From Heterodera schachtii (Eukaryota; Nematoda; Chromadorea; Rhabditida; Heteroderidae): a DNA stretch of 64,000 nt. Under the pieces are notes generated by a model. The model was given only the letters and a program-made list of their open reading frames with translations, did not search any database and had not been told where the DNA came from. Below are positions 35,701 through 50,642 of this stretch, in pieces (position 1 is the first letter of the stretch; each line of letters begins with the position of its first letter). The stretch is taken from contig SIJG01000094.1 in assembly GCA_023374025.1 (NCBI GenBank), positions 310,888 to 374,887 on the forward strand. The letters are read 5' to 3'. The position numbers and the translations under genes were made by a program.

Positions 35701-38700
35701 ATTTTTGATTAGGCCATTTTCGTCAGAATATTCATTACTAGTGTAATATTCCAAAGCTATAAACAATAGCAGGAAAAAGCTATCTTCACCAGCAAATTTG
35801 TTGCATTTTATTTTCACAGTGGCCACTCAATGCATATTGGAGTGGCATTTTAAAACAAAGTCAATGCATTAATTGTCAGTTAATTAGCATAATTAGTAAT
35901 CGAAAATGACAAAAAATACGTTGTAAACTTCCGCTTTTTTGGATAATAAATTATTTAATTGTTCTTATATGGCACTTTTCGTCAGATCATTCTTAATTAC
36001 TGTGAAATGCAAATATAATAAATAATTTGATGAAAAAGCGATTCGCATCAGTAAATTTGTGGATTTTATTTTTCCTATTTTTCCAGCGATTCCCAATACA
36101 TTTTAGTTGGCATTTTTAAAAACAAAACCATGGCATTAATTGTCAGTTAATTAACATAATTAGCAAATGAAAATGGCCCAAAAGACCGAGAAAACAGTAA
36201 AAATAATTGATGAATTAATTACGCCTTTTTAAAATAGCCCGTTTCCTCAAGCATTTCGTCATTTGACTTGTCTGATTTCATCATTGAATCCTGGAGATAA
36301 TTTTCGGGATCCTCCAAAAATTCATTGGAGTAATTTTTGCAATTATTTTTTAATTCTGCTTCCGTTCGTACTATTTTAAAATCCCGAATTTATTGTTGTG
36401 CTGCCCATTATTCTTTGAAAGGCCTAATCGAAAACCAATTAGGCGTGGGTTAAATTTCCGATTTTTTCGGATAATTAAATTTTTAGTCCATTTTTGATTA
36501 GGCCATTTTCGTCAGGATATTCATTACTAGTGTAATATTCCAAAGCTATAAACAATAGCAGGAAAAGCGATTTTCACCAGCAAATTTGTTGCATTTTATT
36601 TTCACAGTGGCCACTCAATGCATATTGGAGTGGCATTTTAAAACAAAGTCAATGCATTAATTGTCAGTTAATTAGCATAATTAGTAATCGAAAATGACAA
36701 AAAATACGTTGTAAACTTCCGCTTTTTTGGATAATAAATTATTTAATTGTTCTTATATGGCACTTTTCGTCAGATCATTCTTAATTACTGTGAAATGCAA
36801 ATATAATAAATAATTTGATGAAAAAGCGATTCGCATCAGTAAATTTGTGGATTTTATTTTTCCTATTTTTCCAGCGATTCCCAATACATTTTAGTTAGCA
36901 TTTTTAAAAACAAAACCATGGCATTAATTGTCAGTTAATTAACATAATTAGCAAATGAAAATGGCCCAAAAGACCGAGAAAACAGTAAAAATAATTGATG
37001 AATTAATTACGCCTTTTTAAAATAGCCCGTTTCCTCAAGCATTTCGTCATTTGACTTGTCTGATTTCATCATTGAATCCTGGAGATAATTTTCGGGATCC
37101 TCCAAAAATTCATTGGAGTAATTTTTGCAATTATTTTTTAATTCTGCTTCCGTTCGTACTATTTTAAAATCCCGAATTTATTGTTGTGCTGCCCATTATT
37201 CTTTGAAAGGCCTAGTCGAAAACCAATTAGGCGTGGGTTAAATTTCCGATTTTTTCGGATAATTAAATTTTTAGTCCATTTTTGATTAGGCCATTTTCGT
37301 CAGAATATTCATTACTAGTGTAATATTCCAAAGCTATAAACAATAGCAGGAAAAAGCGATCTTCACCAGCAAATTTGTTGCATTTTATTTTCACAGTGGC
37401 CACTCAATGCATATTGGAGTGGCATTTTAAAACAAAGTCAATGCATTAATTGTCAGTTAATTAGCATAATTAGTAATCGAAAATGACAAAAAATACGTTG
37501 TAAACTTCCGCTTTTTTGGATAATAAATTATTTAATTGTTCTTATATGGCACTTTTCGTCAGATCATTCCTAATTACTGTTAAATGCAAATATAATAAAT
37601 AATTTGATGAAAAAGCGATTCGCATCAGTAAATTTATGGATTTTATTTTTCCTATTTTTCCAGCGATTCCCGATACATTTTAGTTGGGCATTTTTAAAAA
37701 CAAAACCATGGCATTAATTGTCAGTTAATTAACATAATTAGCAAATGAAAATGGCCCAAAAGACCGAGAAAACAGTAAAAATATTGATGAATTAATTACG
37801 CCTTTTTAAAATAGCCCGTTTCCTCAAGCATTTCGTCATTTGACTTGTCTGATTTCATCATTGAATCCTGGAGATAATTTTCGGGATCCTCCAAAAATTC
37901 ATTGGAGTAATTTTTGCAATTATTTTTTAATTCTGCTTCCGTTCGTACTATTTTAAAATCCCGAATTTATTGTTGTGCTGCCCATTATTCTTTGAAAGGC
38001 CTAATCGAAAACCAATTAGGCGTGGGTTAAATTTCCGACTTTTTCGGATAATTAAATTTTTAGTCCATTTTTGATTAGGCCATTTTCGTCAGAATATTCA
38101 TTACTAGTGTAATATTCCAAAGCTATAAACAATAGCAGGAAAAGCGATTTTCACCAGCAAATTTGTTGCATTTTATTTTCACAGTGGCCACTCAATGCAT
38201 ATTGGAGTGGCATTTTAAAACAAAGTCAATGCATTAATTGTCAGTTAATTAGCATAATTAGTAATCGAAAATGACAAAAAATACGTTGTAAACTTCCGCT
38301 TTTTGGATAATAAATTATTTAATTGTTCTTTATATGGCACTTTTCGTCAGATCATTCCTAATTACTGTTAAATGCAAATATAATAAATAATTTGATGAAA
38401 AAGCGATTCGCATCAGTAAATTTATGGATTTTATTTTTCCTATTTTTCCAGCGATTCCCGATACATTTTAGTTGGGCATTTTTAAAAACAAAACCATGGC
38501 ATTAATTGTCAGTTAATTAACATAATTAGCAAATGAAAATGGCCCAAAAGACCGAGAAAACAGTAAAAATAATTGATGAATTAATTACGCCTTTTTAAAA
38601 TAGCCCGTTTCCTCAAGCATTTGGTCATTTGATTTGTCTGATTTCATCATTGAATCCTGGAGATAATTTTCGGGATCCTCCAAAAATTCATTGGAATAAT

Positions 38701-41668
38701 TTTTGCAATTATTTTTTAATTCTGCTTCCGTTCGTACTATTTTAAAATCCCGAATTTATTGTTGTGCTGCCCATTATTCTTTGAAAGGCCTAATCGAAAA
38801 CCAATTAGGCGTGGGTTAAATTTCCGATTTTTTCGGATAATTAAATTTTTAGTCCATTTTTGATTAGGCCATTTTCGTCAGGAATATTCATTACTAGTGT
38901 AATATTCCAAAGCTATAAACAATAGCAGGAAAAGCGATTTTCACCAGCAAATTTGTTGCATTTTATTTTCACAGTGGCCACTCAATGCATATTGGAGTGG
39001 CATTTTAAAACAAAGTCAATGCATTAATTGTCAGTTAATTAGCATAATTAGTAATCGAAAATGACAAAAAATACGTTGTAAACTTCCGCTTTTTTGGATA
39101 ATAAATTATTTAATTGTTCTTATATGGCACTTTTCGTCAGATCATTCTTAATTACTGTGAAATGCAAATATAATAAATAATTTGATGAAAAAGCGATTCG
39201 CATCAGTAAATTTATGGATTTTATTTTTCCTATTTTTCCAGCGATTCCCGATACATTTTAGTTGGGCATTTTTAAAAACAAAACCATGGCATTAATTGTC
39301 AGTTAATTAACATAATTAGCAAATGAAAATGGCCCAAAAGACCGAGAAAACAGTAAAAATAATTGATGAATTAATTACGCCTTTTTAAAATAGCCCGTTT
39401 CCTCAAGCATTTCGTCATTTGACTTGTCTGATTTCATCATTGAATCCTGGAGATAATTTTCGGGATCCTCCAAAAATTCATTGGAGTAATTTTTGCAATT
39501 ATTTTTTAATTCTGCTTCCGTTCGTACTATTTTAAAATCCCGAATTTATTGTTGTGCTGCCCATTATTCTTTGAAAGGCCTAGTCGAAAACCAATTAGGC
39601 GTGGGTTAAATTTCCGATTTTTTCGGATAATTAAATTTTTAGTCCATTTTTGATTAGGCCATTTTCGTCAGAATATTCATTACTAGTGTAATATTCCAAA
39701 GCTATAAACAATAGCAGGAAAAGCGATCTTCACCAGCAAATTTGTTGCATTTTATTTTCACAGTGGCCACTCAATGCATATTGGAGTGGCATTTTAAAAC
39801 AAAGTCAATGCATTAATTGTCAGTTAATTAGCATAATTAGTAATCGAAAATGACAAAAAATACGTTGTAAACTTCCGCTTTTTTGGATAATAAATTATTT
39901 AATTGTTCTTTATATGGCACTTTTCGTCAGATCATTCCTAATTACTGTGAAATGCAAATATAATAAATAATTTGATGAAAAAGCGATTCGCATCAGTAAA
40001 TTTATGGATTTTATTTTTCCTATTTTTCCAGCGATTCCCGATACATTTTAGTTGGGCATTTTTAAAAACAAAACCATGGCATTAATTGTCAGTTAATTAA
40101 CATAATTAGCAAATGAAAATGGCCCAAAAGACCGAGAAAACAGTAAAAATAATTGATGAATTAATTACGCCTTTTTAAAATAGCCCGTTTCCTCAAGCAT
40201 TTGGTCATTTGATTTGTCTGATTTCATCATTGAATCCTGGAGATAATTTTCGGGATCCTCCAAAAATTCATTGGAATAATTTTTGCAATTATTTTTTAAT
40301 TCTGCTTCCGTTCGTACTATTTTAAAATCCCGAATTTATTGTTGTGCTGCCCATTATTCTTTGAAAGGCCTAGTCGAAAACCAATTAGGCGTGGGTTAAA
40401 TTTCCGATTTTTTCGGATAATTAAATTTTTAGTCCATTTTTGATTAGGCCATTTTCGTCAGAATATTCATTACTAGTGTAATATTCCAAAGCTATAAACA
40501 ATAGCAGGAAAAGCGATTTTCACCAGCAAATTTGTTGCATTTTATTTTCACAGTGGCCACTCAATGCATATTGGAGTGGCATTTTAAAACAAAGTCAATG
40601 CATTAATTGTCAGTTAATTAGCATAATTAGCAAATGAAAATGGCCCAAAAGACCGAGAAAACAGTAAAAATAATTGATGAATTAATTACGCCTTTTTAAA
40701 ATAGCCCGTTTCCTCAAGCATTTCGTCATTTGACTTGTCTGATTTCATCATTGAATCCTGGAGATAATTTTCGGGATCCTCCAAAAATTCATTGGAGTAA
40801 TTTTTGCAATTATTTTTTAATTCTGCTTCCGTTCGTACTATTTTAAAATCCCGAATTTATTGTTGTGCTGCCCATTATTCTTTGAAAGGCCTAGTCGAAA
40901 ACCAATTAGGCGTGGGTTAAATTTCCGATTTTTTCGGATAATTAAATTTTTAGTCCATTTTTGATTAGGCCATTTTCGTCAGAATATTCATTACTAGTGT
41001 AATATTCCAAAGCTATAAACAATAGCAGGAAAAAGCGATCTTCACCAGCAAATTTGTTGCATTTTATTTTCACAGTGGCCACTCAATGCATATTGGAGTG
41101 GCATTTTAAAACAAAGTCAATGCATTAATTGTCAGTTAATTAGCATAATTAGTAATCGAAAATGACAAAAAATACGTTGTAAACTTCCGCTTTTTTGGAT
41201 AATAAATTATTTAATTGTTCTTTATATGGCACTTTTCGTCAGATCATTCCTAATTACTGTGAAATGCAAATATAATAAATAATTTGATGAAAAAGCGATT
41301 CGCATCAGTAAATTTATGGATTTTATTTTTCCTATTTTTCCAGCGATTCCCGATACATTTTAGTTGGGCATTTTTAAAAACAAAACCATGGCATTAATTG
41401 TCAGTTAATTAACATAATAGCAAATGAAAATGGCCCAAAAGACCGAGAAAACAGTAAAAATAATTGATGAATTAATTACGCCTTTTTAAAATAGCCCGTT
41501 TCCTCAAGCATTTGGTCATTTGATTTGTCTGATTTCATCATGGAGATAATTTTCGGGATCCTCCAAAAATTCATTGGAGTAATTTTTGCAATTATTTTTT
41601 AATTCTGCTTCCGTTCGTACAAAGTCAATGCATTAATTGTCAGTTAATTAGCATAATTAGTAACCGAA
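29771..41668. repeat. dimeric satellite array, unit about 790 bp, about 15 units
   Basis: The landmark ACCATGGCATTAATTGTCAG recurs at 29811, 30602, 31393, 32184, 32974, 33762, 34552, 35341, 36130, 36918, 37708, 38496, 39286, 40076 and 41388, with spacings of 788-791 bp until the end. Units differ by rare substitutions and one-base indels. Each unit consists of two related halves that both contain ATTAATTGTCAGTTAATTA, a CCGCTTTTTT-GGATAA block, TTTTCGTCAGA and AAAAGCGAT. The longer half carries an extra insert of about 250 bp. Units from about 40076 on are shortened or chimeric. The regularity suggests ongoing homogenisation by unequal exchange. Confidence 0.97.
29900..30051 (-). other. exon-like coding segment inside each satellite unit
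   Basis: In the first unit, reading the minus strand, a TTTTAAAATAG acceptor is followed by a 152-nt open segment ending in TAA. It codes for an acidic, hydrophilic run including CKNYSNEFLEDPENYLQDSM and SNDQMLEETGYFKKA. It lies in the insert that is unique to the longer half-unit. The equivalent segment recurs in nearly every unit. Changes seen between units include two synonymous ones (AAG/AAA, TAC/TAT), one Gln/Glu change and a one-base deletion near its 5' end. It looks like the captured last exon of a host gene. I do not recognise the protein, and expression is unknown. Confidence 0.4.
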
Positions 41669-43155
41669 AATTCGGCTTCGGGTAATTTACCCGAAATTTC
41701 GGGAAAAACACACTCCTAATGGTTGGCTTATGGTAAACTTTAATTTAAATATCATTAATAACTTTTTGTTTTTGAGCCGTCATTAATGTCCAGTGGGTTG
41801 TGCTCTTGTATACGTTCCCCTTTTTTGTTAATTGTTAGTGATTGAAATGACAAAAAGACGGTGAACACTCTGCCGAAAAGTGCTTGTTATGCATACATAT
41901 TTGATTTAAATTATATATAGAAATGGTGAATGAATATATTGAAAAAATTAATTAATAGATGAACCGTTCCATTAATCATTCGTCAGGCACACATAACGAA
42001 TTATCCGGGCTCCCAAGGTTTTTCGTATTGAAAAAATCTGAAAATTCAGCACACTTGAAAAAAGCCACGAAATTAATTGTCGAAGAGTTGTTAAAAAACT
42101 GTTAACATGTCAATTGAGAAACCAGGGCAAAAACAAACGGTACACGGAAATTAAATAAATACAAAATCATTAAATTTATATATCCGATTGATTTTGGATT
42201 GAATTTCGTGAATTTTTTTTTCTGCATTGGTGGAATTTTGATGCCGAAAAATTGAAGAAAAAAAACTCACGCGTGCCTGATGAAGAACAGACACACAACT
42301 CGGCAAAGTATGCATTTTGAGGACAAAACTCGGAGAATGTACAAATACATTATTTAAAGGTGGAATAAATAAAGCAAAGAAAAAAACAGAAGAAATTATG
42401 CGCCGGAGGGAATGGAAGGAGCAAAAATAATGGCTATTTTGCAGTTTAGAGGGCTAAAAACAATTTGACAACTTTAATGCGACCCCAAATTTAATAATCC
42501 TTGGTATCATTTGATAGCCCAAAAAGTCCTCTATTAGTGTACGAAGTTTGAAAAAAATTGACACAAGATTAAAAAAAAGATATGGTCAAAAATGCTCAGA
42601 AAAACATTTTTTTAGTTTTCTAGTCATAACTTTTTGTATGCTACAGTATGTAATAGAGAGATATCACGAATAATTAATTTAGATGCTTTAGAGTTATTGC
42701 ACATTTAGTTTGTCAAATTATTGTATTGTGTCTTTTTTTTATAGTCGTTGTAAACTTTGCAAAAAAGCCAAAAGAACAATATCCAATAAAAAGCATTTGT
42801 GTCGGTTGCTATTCAGTCAAAATGAGTGTCCGATTTTTATAATATATGTTTTAAGCGGTGAAAAAGAGTCAATGGAAATAAATGAAATGTTGTGTCCGTC
42901 CGTCTGTCTGTCATCCCTCAGATGCTCGAGAATCTTGAAATTTCGATTTCGAAAAATGTCGAATTTTTCCTCAACTGATCAAAGTGAAAATTGTGTTTCT
43001 CCACGAGAGTCTCGAGCATCGACCGATCAGCCAAAATAAATAATACCAATCACAAAAAAAAAACACGACAACATCCACAAAAAGCAGCAGAGAGCAGTAG
43101 TGTCTGTCTGTCCCTGCCTCTGATCACCATCCATCAATCCAACATCACAAAACAA
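41669..43155. other. intergenic, 3' of the Rab11 gene
   Basis: No gene supported. AT-rich DNA with a CCGAAAATTCGGCTTCGGGTA palindromic patch directly after the satellite (about 41664-41700) and a pyrimidine-rich GTCCGTCCGTCTGTCTGTC run near 42893. The open frame across 42710-43039 crosses this run and resembles no protein. Confidence 0.5.
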
Positions 43156-45087
<1,932 letters not shown>

Positions 45088-46812
45088 TTCCACAAAAGGT
45101 GCAATGAGAGGAGGTAAAAATCGGTTAAAAAAGGAATAAAATAGTGTGTAACTTATCTAATTGTTAAATTTCCAAAAGTTTCAAAAAAATGTAATTTTGA
45201 TCGATTTAAATGTTAACAAAAAGGATTGAATAAAGCGTCGGATCTCTGCTGCGGGTTGAATGTTGAATCACAGCTTGAAAAACGCAAGACTCAAATTCGT
45301 GAATTTATCAAATTGTAAACAAAACGCCAAAAAGTCATTTAAATTATTTCAAATTTAATGTTGAACCGGAACTGAAGGAAATCAAATCATGTACCAAACA
45401 ATACCATATTTTCCTTCGAGTCATCCGAAAGATTACCGACTCATGCCAATTATCGCACGGGTAAAATTAAATGGATAAAATTTATTGAATGAAAATGAAT
45501 AAGATCTGGATTTGCTTTCGATTGATTCATACCACATATGTCCATAATAACCGAGTTTTTGTTCCTATTTCTTAACACTTTTCGGGATTGGGGGGGGGTC
45601 AATTTCGTAAATCGTACGGGGGTCGGAGGCAATTTCGTAAAAATTTCGGCCAAAATCGAAAAAGCACTGGTAAAGATAGGAAAATTTTACAAAATTGGAA
45701 AAAAAAAAGCAAAATTTTGTGCCAAAAACTCAAAATTTTTACGATTTTGAATTGCATTTCGTTAAAATTTCCCCGAAATTGAATTTCGTTTTGCTATTTC
45801 GTTAATTTTTTACGAAATTGAATTTCGATTACTATTTCATTAATTTTTTTACGAAATTTTACACTTTTTAGTGAAAATTTGTTAATAAAATTTTTTGACG
45901 ATTATCTCAAAATCGCAAAAAACGGTCGGTTTTTACATAAAAATTGTTAACAAAGTGCACTGAAATTAAAAAATTTTCCGACGGCGCCTATCGGCACCGT
46001 CGGACCCCCCCCCCCCCCCCGTTACCCAAAAGTTTTTTTTGAAAAAACGTCGCAAAAAATGTGATTAAAAAAAGAGAAAAAGGAAAAAAAAAAATTGGAC
46101 TGAAAAGCAAAAAAAAAAAAAAGGTCGTCAGAAAAATTTTTGAGCGGTTTTTTTTTCAATTTCGTAAAAATTTTTGCCTCTGAGGGGGGGGTGGGGGGTA
46201 TTTCGTATTTCGTAAAGGCAAATTTCTGACCCCCCCCCCCCTTGTCCATGTATGACCAATAATGTTTATTTGGGTGCTTCAAGTAGAAGTCATTAAGCGT
46301 TGAAATTGTCTCACTTTAATTTTATGGCTGTGTAAATTTTTTATAGTCGTATAAAGTGCAATAGAGTCAGCTATTGTTTGGCCATTTCATTGTGGCCCCC
46401 GTTAACCAGGGGGGGGGGATGCAATTGCCCCAGCCGAAATGAAAATTATTTTTTTTTTCAAAATTTGGTCTTAAATGGCCAAAATTTCAAATTTTCATCA
46501 TCCAAGTCAATAGGTCAGTCACACAAAGTTATATTATTCCAACAAAACATAACAAAACAAAAGAGGGGAAGAAAAAATCAGCAGCAAAAAAAGAGGAAAA
46601 CTCCAAACAATTTTATACGTAATGTGTGTTTGTGTGCGCGCGTTTGCTTTGTGTGTGTGGTGTGTGTAACAAAAAAAAGTGTGACACCACCCGACCCCGG
46701 ACGACAACAACAACAACCATCACATCACCACCACCAACACCCTCTCTCCTCTCTTTCTGTCCGTCTCCCTTCCTTCCTTTCTCCGTCCGTCATCGCCGTC
46801 GTCGTCCTCCAA
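45088..46812. other. intergenic between Rab11 and eIF5A, with hairpin element
   Basis: A probable element spans about 45590-46242. It begins GGGGGGGGGTCAATTTCGT and ends with the complementary type ACGAAAT...GACCCCCCCCC. Inside is a palindrome module at 45979-46003 with arms CGACGGCGCC and GGCACCGTCG. No coding sequence was seen and no target duplication could be fixed. The rest is AT-rich and presumably holds the Rab11 promoter. Confidence 0.5.
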
Positions 46813-48768
46813 CTATTTGTTTGGCATGAACTTCCAGCCGAGGATAGCCTCCTCACCGCACGCAGTCACCACCGACACCTTGTTTGGGGAGGGGGATTTA
46901 TACCATTGGTATGCAAAAGATAGAATTTTTCTAAGAAGCCAATATTATATGTTTTGAAGTTTTCAATCGAAAATGTTGATAAAAGGCCAAGGATGAAATT
47001 CCGAGGGTCAAAAAATTTTAGTAAGACAAAAAGCGAACAAAAATTGAAAATAAATTTTGTGCGTCCAAAAAATGATTGGTGGTTTGTTTTCCTATTTGTT
47101 GGTTCTGTGACATAAAGTTACGACCGACCAAACATTTTCCCTTGTTATGTTGTAACTAATGTGCCACTCACAAGAATGCCGTTATCGTCCTTTTCGTAGG
47201 CCTGTTTGATTTGGTCACCAATTTCGCCTTCCTAAAGTGGGACGGGAAAATGATGAATTTTTGACAATTTTTAACGGATAAAATGGCGACAACAAACAAA
47301 CAAACAAACCGGCAGACGCAGGTCGTCCTTGGTGTCGCAAGTCTCCAAATCCATCAGCGAAATGAACCCGTCCTCGTTGGTTGAGAGCAGCTGAAAACCA
47401 AGTCGGACATTATGATGCAAACTGTGCCGAGAACCAAAAACATTTGTCCCTTTTTGATTCGAATATTTAACTATTATGATGGGTGTTTCGGCATTCGGTG
47501 ACCCAGAAAACAGGACAACCTATCTTTGAAGAACTGTTCAAAATAAATCTGACTGTTAATAATTTATTCCTTACTTTCAAAAATTGAATGATTTGAGAAA
47601 TTTCCCAAAAAAAGAATGCTGTGACTCAGAAATTGTTGCATATTTATGCATCATAACAATCAGACGCAAATTACCCAATTATGCAAAGGCATCATTGTCA
47701 CAGTTTAAGCATTCAGCAGAGTTAAGTTTTAAATTAATTTTTTTTGTAAGTCAGCGACACTACCAACTGAACCACCGACACCATTTTTCGGATAAGACTT
47801 TGTTGCACTTTATGGGTTCGAGTGAGGCTCTTCAAAATGTCTAACTTTTGACTTTTTTGGCAATCGATGGACATTTTCACACCAAATATTAACGTCTATA
47901 TGCCCAAAATTAGTTACAAATTCGCAATGTATCAATACCAAAATCCAAGTCTCAATTATTTGACACTGATGCAATGCAAATTTTGGAACCAATCTTGGAC
48001 ATTATAGACGCAAATTTCCGGGTCGTATATACCAAATTGTAAACCACAAATGTGCATACAATTTGAACATAAGGCCGAGGCGAAAATGTGGAACCATAGG
48101 AATTGTTTCGGACCCCTACTCGTATAACCATTTTTCCAAATTCGCTCGATTATTAAAAATTTGTCAAATCAAAAAACCTGGTACTCCTTGCGCTTGACCA
48201 CCGGCACTTCCATGTTGTGGGTGGACGGGCAAATGTCTTCCAACTTTTTGTTGGTGAAAATGTCCAACGCCACCAGATGCACCTTGGCGTGGCCGTGCTT
48301 CCCGGTCTTCGAGGTGCTCATCTCGACAACCTAAACGCAATTGGTGTTGGAATTGACTCAGAAAAAGCAATGCAATTCCAAATTTAGAACCAACAAAAGT
48401 CAAATTTTCGGTTTTCTGTTAATTTCATGTCCCGGGTTCGTATTGTCCTGGAAAGGGTGGGAATTTTCGAATCCCAATTCTCGGTAAAGACCTCGGCAAT
48501 TTAAGAAAACTCAAAAATGTGCACAAAACTTGGGAAAACAGGAAATTTTTCTGGCACCGGTAATTCAAATGGCATAAGTGCGAACTTTGCAAGGACGGCC
48601 TTTGATCATGACGAACTCATTCTTGCGCAAGGCAGAGCCTAAACAATTTAAACGAGATGAACCAAGAAAGGCAAAATGCCAATTTGTTTTACATTGCTTT
48701 GGGTAAGTGGCAGCTGCACCCGACTCGCCAGATGTAAAGTCATGGTCATGTTCACCGGATTCGGCCAT
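46813..48768 (-). CDS. iff: translation factor eIF5A
   Basis: Six exons (48693-48768, 48586-48638, 48178-48330, 47310-47390, 47172-47231, 46813-46878) join in phase to 162 residues, against about 157-161 in other animals. The order of blocks is that of eIF5[78 protein letters not shown] and a C-terminal EEAILGWK. The lysine in TGKHGHAK is the one modified to hypusine by deoxyhypusine synthase and hydroxylase. The factor binds ribosomes and relieves stalling, for example at polyproline, and aids termination. It acts in the cytoplasm. C. elegans has iff-1 and iff-2; which one this corresponds to cannot be told. The 47391-48177 intron holds a tRNA-like fragment. Confidence 0.95.
47749..47784 (-). 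repeat. tRNA-like 5' segment, possible SINE head
   Basis: On the minus strand GTGGTTCAGTTGGTAG-type sequence with GTCGCTGACTT reads like a tRNA D-arm and A box. No matching 3' half or cloverleaf follows, so it is at most a fragment of a tRNA-derived SINE lying in an eIF5A intron. Confidence 0.3.
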
Positions 48769-49639
48769 TTAAAAATTTTGCGTCCAAATTTTTTAGGAGG
48801 GATGGGATGATTCGGTGGTTCAGCCTACCTTAAATGCGTGACAAAATTACAATAAATCTAAACAAAATTGCAAAAATGAATTATAATTGGAAGTGAAATA
48901 AGAAAAAAAAACAAAATAAACGGGAAACTCAAATTAAAGGACATCAACAAAAATTTATTAAATAAAATGAGCCAAATTAACGGAAAAATAATTACGTTTG
49001 TCCTTAAATCATCAAATTTTTCTCGATAAAGGCAAAAAACAATTAGCTATGGTGATTCTCGATCGATGGTTTCATCATTCCCTCGGAAAAGGAAAACAAA
49101 GTGAATTTGGAAACGCTTCCATCACCTTTCGCTCTTTTATTTAATTGTGAGCATTCCTCAAACAATAAAAAAAATGAAAAAGCCGCAAAAAGGTTTAAAT
49201 TTTAATTATTCACTGCCATTCCACGCCTAATACTCCGAAAAAATAAAAATAAAATACAAAAATTGAGAAAAGTAAATGTTATTTTTCGTAGGACGCATCA
49301 CCACACTATAGCATACCAAATTTTTTAGGGATTTTGCAAGCATTGAAATTCGGCGGCGCACATTGTGTCTGTATGATCGCCATTTCAATCAATTCAAATT
49401 TTAAACATAAAAAAGATTAATAAAAGGGGAGGGGTAATGGTAGGAGAATGAAACTGATGCTGCTCTCACTCATTGTCAGCTCATCAATTGCATTCAATTA
49501 GAGATTACAGCGGCAGCAGAAATTACCCATTCTTAGCCATTCATTCATTCCCTCACATTATTTTATTCAACCGCCTCACCAAAAAGGTATCAAACACACA
49601 CATACAAATCAAGCAGAATATGAGCAAAACCAAAGTCAC

Positions 49640-50060
49640 AAAGCCATTGAAGAGAGAGCGAGAGAGATAGAAAGAGAGAGAGACAGAGGGAAAGATAGAG
49701 AGAAGAGGAAAGAGATGAGAGAGATAGCCATTATTGATGCTTAGGTATGAGAGGAAGAAGAGAAAATGAATGAAGATGGGGAGGGGGATGAACGACGGAC
49801 AGACAGACGGACGCACGCGACGAGTGACAAAATGCGCTGGGTTTAGCGGGGGACGGAGGGAAGACGGACAGAATGGAGGACGGACGCGAAAGCATTTTTG
49901 GGGTGTGTGTGCACTGCACAAAGCCAAAGCAAAATATGAACGACGGAGGAGGGGAGGAAAGGGGGGACAAATGAAAGGAATGAATGGGAGGGGGAGAGGG
50001 GGCAAAGAAACGTTGCTGATTCAGCAGCACGGAAGAGCAGCACAGCAGCAGCGAGTGGAA
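49640..50060. repeat. purine-rich tract between eIF5A and snurportin-1
   Basis: A long run of GAGAGA, AGACGGAC and GGGAGGGG words makes the plus strand almost all purine with short interruptions. Long open frames on both strands here (up to 150 residues) are artefacts of this composition. The position upstream of eIF5A and downstream of snurportin-1 would allow a regulatory GAGA-type role, but that is speculation. Confidence 0.7.
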
Positions 50061-50642
50061 AAAGGGGACGGTGGCATGGAGGAAGCGGTGATGAACGCCT
50101 CGGCAAACTTTCCTCGGTACGGCATGAATGATTTAAAAAAACGAAAAAAATCGCAATAAATATTTTATGGATATTGTGGAAAAACATTGATGATACTGAC
50201 TTTTACTGGTCCCATTAAAAAATAAAGGGGTGTGATTTTTACGATTTTTTTCGCTTTTTTGCTGATTCAATGATTTTATTTTCGCTTTTTATTTTTTGCC
50301 ATTCGTACAAACCCACCCCGTTTTGTAAGGGTTCAGTTCAGAAGTTTGGGTGTGCATCCCTCCCCCCCCTCTCCTCCCGATTTCTTGCATTTTAGCCTGG
50401 GTTCACAGATAAATACATATTTAACCGGTTGAGGCATAATTATTGGTTGAGTGTCAATTTTTGGGCGATAAACGACGAATCACAAAAACAACAACACGTA
50501 CACAATAAAGGAACGGCAAATTATTGTAAATTTACTAATACACATTGAAAGCAATTCATGGCAGATCATATTTTGTTTGTTTTTGGGTCAAAAAGTGCCG
50601 AAGTCTCGGTCCGTCCGCTTCTCTTGTGCCGTTTTCATCTCT

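Noticed and set aside
42710..43039. 109-residue plus-strand frame downstream of Rab11
   Set aside because: It crosses a GTCTGTCTGTC simple repeat, resembles no protein and overlaps the antisense 3' region of Rab11.
49553..50187. Long frames on both strands in the purine-rich tract
   Set aside because: They are produced by base composition (almost no stop codons possible) and contain only low-complexity Pro/Ser or Arg/Gly text.
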